This document shows positions 58,358-64,000 of a stretch of DNA of 64,000 bases, piece by piece. Location: assembly GCA_950295325.1 (NCBI GenBank), contig OX485808.1:12340501-12404500 (forward strand). Reading direction: 5' to 3'. The stretch's first letter is position 1; every line of letters begins with the position of its first letter. The DNA comes from Polytrichum commune (taxonomy: Eukaryota > Streptophyta > Polytrichopsida > Polytrichales > Polytrichaceae). The translations under genes were made by a program, and so were the position numbers. The notes under the pieces were generated by a model. The model searched no databases. It saw nothing but the letters and a program-made list of their open reading frames with translations, and was not told the origin of the DNA.

Positions 58358-60100
58358 TGGATGTGCATACTAGCATCCTAAAGTGGTGTAAGTTAGTGGG
58401 TGGTGTCTATGCATAATACTTAAGCATCTCGGAGAGTATATATATACACTTGGTGAGAATCTTTTTGGCAAGTTCTTTAAGTTGAATTGTGGTAGATGGA
58501 AGAAGGATTTCACTAAAGAGAGGTAACAATCATGAGGTGTCAATTAATAAGAGCTTGCCACTTGACAATGTTTGGCATTCATGCACATTGTTTAAATCTT
58601 GAAGGATCTTGAATTTTGGATTCATTCTTGAAGCTAGAATAGAAAGGAATGTCCTTACTATACACATGCTCATAAAAAACTGCTTCGTGTGATCTGCTCA
58701 AGGGGCTAGTAATTAAATACTCTTAGAACTATATGTGTGAATTAGTGTGTAAGGTGTGTGGGGCTTGTTGTAAACAAGGGACACCGAACGTACATGTGTT
58801 ACATTGAGATTAAATTATGTGCTCATAATATAGACATTTTCCTAGGATTAATAAATGACTCAATTGGGAGGGCCTAGGTAATCATTTGAAATAGAGAAAA
58901 TTGAAAATTCACTTTGATCTCTTATAACTTGTGCAAATTTCAACTTTAATGATGACACTTGAGATGATAGTCTTCATGATTCACATTTGCTAACCACATG
59001 AGGCCATTCCCAATCCAAATACAGTGTTGGCCTTGTGCATGGTGATCGATGCATTATGGGGAACACCAAGAAGTTGAACACCTCGGAATGTTATGTGAGC
59101 TAACAATGTTTCTTTGACATACACATGTCATGTCATTTTGTGGCTGCATTAAATTGGCATTTAGAGATCGCTATCATCACCTTCCTATTCCACTGCTCTT
59201 GACGGGGAGCGAATGATGCAAGGTTTTTATTTTTTTAATATTTAATATTTAAAATAAATATTGGCGGTATGGTTGGATTAGAATGGGCAATGTATGACTT
59301 TCATGAGCTGATAAGGACTACACATACACTAGTCACGTAGCTGGGGGTGGAGTATGACGGAAATGGACTTCAATTTGGTTGAATCCACGACAAAATGGAG
59401 AACATTTGGGCATCCTTATACCCAATACAAGATGATGAAATGGCTTGCAACCTTGTAGACTATAGGTTGGTCATGACCGAGGAAATTAGAGATTGATGTC
59501 TTGAAAGAGAGACTCAAACCACGGGGGGATCACACCCCCTTACATTTCATAACCACGTGCGATAAAAGTTTGCTACCCTATATTACATGCCATAGATAAA
59601 TTTTAAAATTATGATATTTTTTCTACATACACATAACCATTGATAATATCTTTTGTATATTTTTTTGAAATTTTTAGTCATCTTCATTTTTTGTAGTAAT
59701 TTGTTTAGTTCAATGTTGCGTCATTCTAGTTAGAAACGGTATGTTTTATAAAAAAAAACAAATCATCAAATTTGGTTACCAATTTTTACTATGTAATAGA
59801 TACTATGTATATCTACTCATGAAAAAAAATCATAAACTTTTGAACCATTTTGGTGATCCTTTATGTCAAAAGTAGATTTTGTTTTATCGCACGTGGTGTT
59901 CAACTTGACAATGAAGTGCACCCCCCGTGACTCAAACAAGTGCATGATTTGTTGAAGATTCATAATATCACCCCTTCCATTATGGTGAAGCACAAACAAT
60001 GTTTTTTGACGCCGTGGGTGGTGGAGCATGCCAATGTGAAGAATCACCTTTAACCCAAGTGCAAGTCTGACCTTCGTCCAAGGAAGATGGGGATTCTAAA
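58358..60100. other. No gene seen
   Basis: I see no exon or transposon end here. A very AT-rich stretch lies at about 59220-59270 and again at about 59590-59780. Confidence 0.4.
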
Positions 60101-60589
60101 GTGTTGAAGACCACGATGGATGAGGTAGTTGTAGTTGCGGGGGTTGTTGGTGATATAAATGTGCAACGTGAGATCTCGTTGGTAAAAAATGGTGGTGGTT
60201 TAGATGATCTAGTTGTATTTGATGATACAACAAAAGATGCCATTCGAGACATGTTAAATGATCTTAAAGGGTCAGTTGTGACCAACCAAGTTTCAACAAC
60301 TGTCCATTACGAAGGTCACCGCATCTACAAGTCTACATTGGTATCCCATTTATATGTTGACCTTTCTTATCCAAAGATAGATTGTTGCGTGCAATTTTTT
60401 AAAATGTATTGTAATAACAATGATGATTATTTCTTTGTTGCCTCCTCAAAATCTATTTGCTTGTTGCATTTGAGATTGGATTGTGTTTGTGGTTTTTTGT
60501 GTGTTGAGAACAATTGTTACAATGTTGTCCATTGTGAAAGTGGCATGAAACAAACCAAGGATAATCAAGCACTTAAGGATACTAGGTAA
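60101..60589 (+). CDS. Hypothetical open frame, 162 residues, possibly a gene fragment
   Basis: The frame reads from ATG 60101. Residues about 25-80 look protein-like (DAIRDMLNDLKGSVVTNQ, then VHYEGHRIYKSTLVS), whereas the second half becomes Cys- and Phe-rich and irregular, as if the true exon ended near 60350. The surrounding sequence is AT-rich and has no promoter I can point to. It may be one exon of a decayed gene. I do not recognise the family. Confidence 0.3.
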   Translation: MLKTTMDEVVVVAGVVGDINVQREISLVKNGGGLDDLVVFDDTTKDAIRDMLNDLKGSVVTNQVSTTVHYEGHRIYKSTLVSHLYVDLSYPKIDCCVQFFKMYCNNNDDYFFVASSKSICLLHLRLDCVCGFLCVENNCYNVVHCESGMKQTKDNQALKDTR

Positions 60590-63300
60590 TTTTTTGGCCA
60601 TGTCTGATAAAAACACGTAGTTTCTAGGTAGAGTTCAAAAGATGCATTGCAAAATGAGAAACCGATGGATAATATTGCAAATTTGACATGTTCAGTAGAA
60701 ACAACAACACATGGAAGAACTCAATTTCAACCCCCACTATATAAGTAATGCTAAACCATTTTTTAAAAGACAAACTCTAATTTAATTCAAATACAATGTT
60801 TGTGATTCACAATGGGTGAATGTTGATTCTATTGTTACCATTGTGGCATTGTCCTACCATTCAACGACTAAATTGTACACTCTCTTAGCTTTTGATGTGG
60901 CACCACTAAGTGGGTTTGTGAACAAGAAGAAATAATGAGGAACTAGGCTAAGAGTTAGAGGCTACTTGAAGTGAGTGCCGGATCTCATGTTGGACCTCCA
61001 CTCCTCTGAAGTGGCCATCCCCTAAACCCTTCGGATGTGCAAGCCCACTTCACCGCATTATAGTTTCCCGCATCCCACTTTGCCCACTTCCTCACATTGG
61101 CTTATGTCACCACCCTTACCCTATGTATTGCCTTCTTAATAGGTATGCTCTACTCCCGACCCCTCTTTAATTATTTGGATTATCTACACTCGCCTCCTCA
61201 CTAGTTTTTTCTTGTGGCTTGGTGACGTGGCAATCTCTGGGCAAAATGAATAGTGACTTGGTATTTCCAATGACATTGGCTCATATTGCATAGCTAACAC
61301 CAAATTGGGAGCATACAAAGAACGTTGCAACAATGACACATGATGGCGTGTACTCAATGATAGAATTCTGTAGGTGTGAGAATAGATTATGAAAGAGATA
61401 GCACACGATTTCACGAAGGTGGCTACCCTTTGACTCATATTTGGGCATATGGAACACATCCTTGATCCAAGGGTGGGTAGAACAATGTAAGCTTCTATTG
61501 GAGCGAACTAGGCAAATTGCAAAGTGTGTAGGGAACATTGATTGATAGGGTGGGAGTCACCTAAGAGGATACTTTGGGCGCCATTGGGAGAGTTGACTTG
61601 CCTGAAGTTGCAATAATTGAGGCAAACTTTGCATAACCAATATTCGGCAGTCTTCCGTGTGCACCCATGTGTGAGTTGAGTGGAGGTGGCACAACTTATG
61701 CATGGTGTGTGGCTCACCCTTGGCATCATAGGTAGGTAAATCCAAACCATGAATCTTGAGCTTGTAGCAATGTTGGGTTTCAATTGGCTAAGTTGCCACA
61801 CTTTTGTTGCCATGCTTTTGTTGCCATGAGGTGCATAAGGGGCATTCAATGATTGGGCTTTTGAGTGATTGGGCATCTAAGTAAAGGATCCATGTGGACA
61901 AATTGTTTTTGGAACACTTAAGGTTGTCTTCGCAAAATTCGAACATTGTTCTAAATGCTACTCTGAAGCTCTAAAACGACGTATTTGAGTAAATATGGAC
62001 TTCTTGGTTGCTTCAATTCTATGGGCGGATTCATTGATATACTTTTGAAATACCTAAAATTTATGGGAGATATGTAAATCCTTAGTGATTACTTGAATGC
62101 TAAGCTACTATATTATGATGAAAAAAATCAACATTTTTAATGTTAAATATATAAAAATAAATGTTGAACAGTGAAAACATAATCAAAACATTTGCTATAA
62201 TAATATCATGATCAACTTTGCACATTCTATTGGTGTATCTTACTATACAATCCTATTGTAGGATCCTGTGATAGATTCTAGCATGCTATAATTATGGACT
62301 TGGAGTTAATCTAATTTTACTTAAATATCATATTGAAGCTATTATGTGCCATTTTGGTAATATGTTTTAGCATTTGAATGTTTGTGCTTACCTTAAGCTT
62401 CACATGTGTCAGTAATCTACCATTGCAAAGTCAAATTTTGTGTACATATGAGCACGATCAACAAAATACCCATGATTGTATTTAATCTATAATGCCAATT
62501 GTCTCAATCCTTCCAGGATTCAATCATGTATGAACGAGTTCCATGGAATTCATTGGGTTTGATTTTTCTTGGCATCATGTTAGTTGTTGTATTAATGCAA
62601 TTTTGAAAGCTTATTGAATGATTGTGACTTGCCTTTGTACATGTAGTTTCAAGCAAAATTGATGTTACCACAAGAAAAAACCTAAAATCTAAATGCTATC
62701 ACCATAATACGGTCTCGTGAAAGTTTACAGCTTGTAGGTAATAAGTATTGGTAGGGTAGGCACAATTTCAACCAACAGGAAATTGCACATGGGTAAGGTG
62801 CTCAATAAACCTCAACAAAAGCTTCAAAGCCCAAAAAAAACCCCGGTCAAAAATACATGTGTCTCACATGTAGTTGTTCGTAATCCACACTAAGTGATTC
62901 CCCAAGACAAATGCAAAGGATGTGAGTTGCATTAATGCCACTTCATTTCTTCATACCTTGGACCCGGACCTCTAAGGTAAACTCCTTGGGTCCAAATTTT
63001 TGGCTCCCGGCCAATGGAAGTGCTTGATTTTGGAGTTTGGTTGGTCTTGGACCTTGTGTAAAGCCATCCTTCTGTTGGTGGGTGTTCGCAACGGATGGAT
63101 GAAGATGAAGGAGATGGGTAAAAATGACATGCAAGAACGAATGAAAGGATGAAGACACGGATGAAAATGGCATGCAAGAATGAAATAGATGATGAATGAG
63201 ACGGATGAAAAATGGGATGCAAGAACAAAAGAGAGGATGAAGGGAGGATGAAGAAGAAGCGCGAAAAAAAGAGTGGTCACCAAAACGAGAGGAGGAAGAA
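60590..63300. other. No gene seen
   Basis: Open frames on the minus strand at 61184-61876 and 62932-63467 show no recognisable protein. The latter are overlapping frames over an A- and G-rich leader. No element ends are evident. Confidence 0.4.
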
Positions 63301-63325
63301 AGCGGAGCGAGTCGCAGTTGCAGAG

Positions 63326-63366
63326 AGAGGAAGCGAGCAAGCGAGCAAGCGAGCAAGCGAGCGAGG
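63326..63366 (+). repeat. (AGCGAGCA)n microsatellite in a 5' leader
   Basis: Five head-to-tail copies of AAGCGAGC with small changes lie about 60 bp before the start codon of the next gene, probably in its untranslated leader. Confidence 0.85.
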
Positions 63367-63427
63367 GTTTGCTCACAACAGTCACAACGCACAAGAGCTC
63401 TCGGGCGCAACACCAAAGTAGGCAGCC

Positions 63428-63533
63428 ATGACCATGATATCGTTCCCCAAGGTGGTGGTGCCCTCACTGCTGGGCTCCTTCGTTATTTCCTACGCCTTCT
63501 GGGACCTTGCCCGAAACCGCAAGATCTTTGGAG
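63428..63533 (+). CDS. First exon of a small membrane protein gene (continues beyond window)
   Basis: The exon starts at ATG 63428 (a second ATG at 63434 has an equally good context) and ends at a GAG/GTCAGA donor at 63533/63534. It encodes about 35 residues: a short start, one membrane-spanning segment (VVVPSLLGSFVISYAFW), then DLARNRKIFGG. A single N-terminal membrane anchor followed by a basic loop is common in small mitochondrial inner-membrane proteins, but I cannot name it. The GC-rich leader with a microsatellite fits a genuine promoter-proximal exon. Later exons lie outside the window. Confidence 0.55.
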
Positions 63534-63584
63534 GTCAGACAACACACTTTCTCCCCCCTCCACCCCACCCGCCTCGATGTGATT

Positions 63585-64000
63585 TACATGCTGGTTTTCC
63601 ACTTCTTTTCTTGCATTCTATGTTCCAAACACTGATTTGCACGAATTAGTTGTGGCTGCCGATGCTTCACTTTAAGCCACAAGGCTGCCCCGAATTTCGG
63701 GGTTGCAAAATTACGAAGACCCGAGCTGTGATCGAGTTAGGGTTAGCGCTCTCTTGGTAATCGGTGGACGTTGTTGTGAATGTCCAGTTTTTGTGTCGAC
63801 AAACGGGAAGCTCTCTTTTCCTCTGATTCACTCTCCCTGTCTTGATGTGATTTGCATGCTGGTTTTAAATCTCTTTCTTGCATTCTCTGTTCCAAAAATT
63901 GATTCGTTTAGTTTAGTTGTGGGTGCGGATGCCTTACTCGAGGCTGTAATCTGCCATTAAATTCGATCGACTTTAGGGTTGCAAAATTACAAAGACCTGA
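63585..64000 (+). repeat. Two tandem copies of a 263-bp unit in the first intron
   Basis: GCATGCTGGTTTT or ACATGCTGGTTTT at about 63587 and 63855 begins two related copies. Each passes through TTTCTTGCATTCT, GTTCCAAA and GTTGTGG, and ends with GGGTTGCAAAATTAC at about 63700 and 63977. They lie in the intron of the gene that starts at 63428. Confidence 0.8.

Noticed and set aside
62932-63467. Three overlapping minus-strand open frames near the right end
   Set aside because: They run antisense through the purine-rich leader of the gene starting at 63428 and show only Ser/Phe/His-rich low-complexity text.

Overview
The window is nuclear DNA of a streptophyte, most likely a land plant. The only complete conserved host gene, a 13-exon AP-2 complex mu subunit at 44058-50217, is strongly plant-like, and the mobile elements (Ty3/gypsy, MULE, CACTA, Tourist/Harbinger) are those of plant genomes. 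The mobile content suggests a seed-free lineage such as a moss, liverwort, lycophyte or fern, but the sequence does not settle the species.

Layout. 1-6.3 kb holds decayed material: tandem repeats, a broken PIF1-like helicase and an intron-containing kinesin-12 fragment. 7.6-15.45 kb is a decayed Ty3/gypsy retrotransposon with an unusual domain order: Gag with two zinc knuckles, protease, a cytosine-5 DNA methyltransferase, reverse transcriptase, RNase H, integrase and a C-terminal PHD finger. 16.24-17.40 kb is a small CACTA element with a tRNA-derived SINE and a perfect-loopless foldback inside. 17.4-21.0 kb is repeat-rich and has no gene I can support.

21,044-39,676 is the centrepiece: an 18.6-kb Mutator-like element (MULE) bounded by related terminal inverted repeats that start GGGA and by an identical 9-bp target duplication. 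It carries two divergent genes that share a short promoter. The right one is a two-exon DDE transposase with a GCM-like zinc-binding region. The left one, on the minus strand, has 12 phase-consistent exons and encodes a roughly 1,193-residue protein with a ParB-like N-terminal region and a C-terminal fold like N-4/N-6 DNA methyltransferases. Its 6.6-kb first intron and 1.6-kb sixth intron are packed with about 34 copies of a CG-containing palindrome embedded in tandem units. A transposase, a DNA-modifying protein and an array of palindromes inside one element look like a self-contained system, and I consider this the most novel part of the window.

39.7-64 kb holds a Tourist-like MITE, an AT-rich stretch, the AP-2 mu gene (with two decayed copies of its first exon inside its first intron), a second Tourist-like MITE, remnants of both genes of a PIF/Harbinger element, several tandem repeats, a single-exon gene of unknown function at 57.9 kb, and the first exon of a small membrane-protein gene that runs off the right edge.

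Thus two unrelated mobile elements in this window each carry a DNA-methyltransferase-like domain: one broken (retrotransposon), one apparently intact (MULE).
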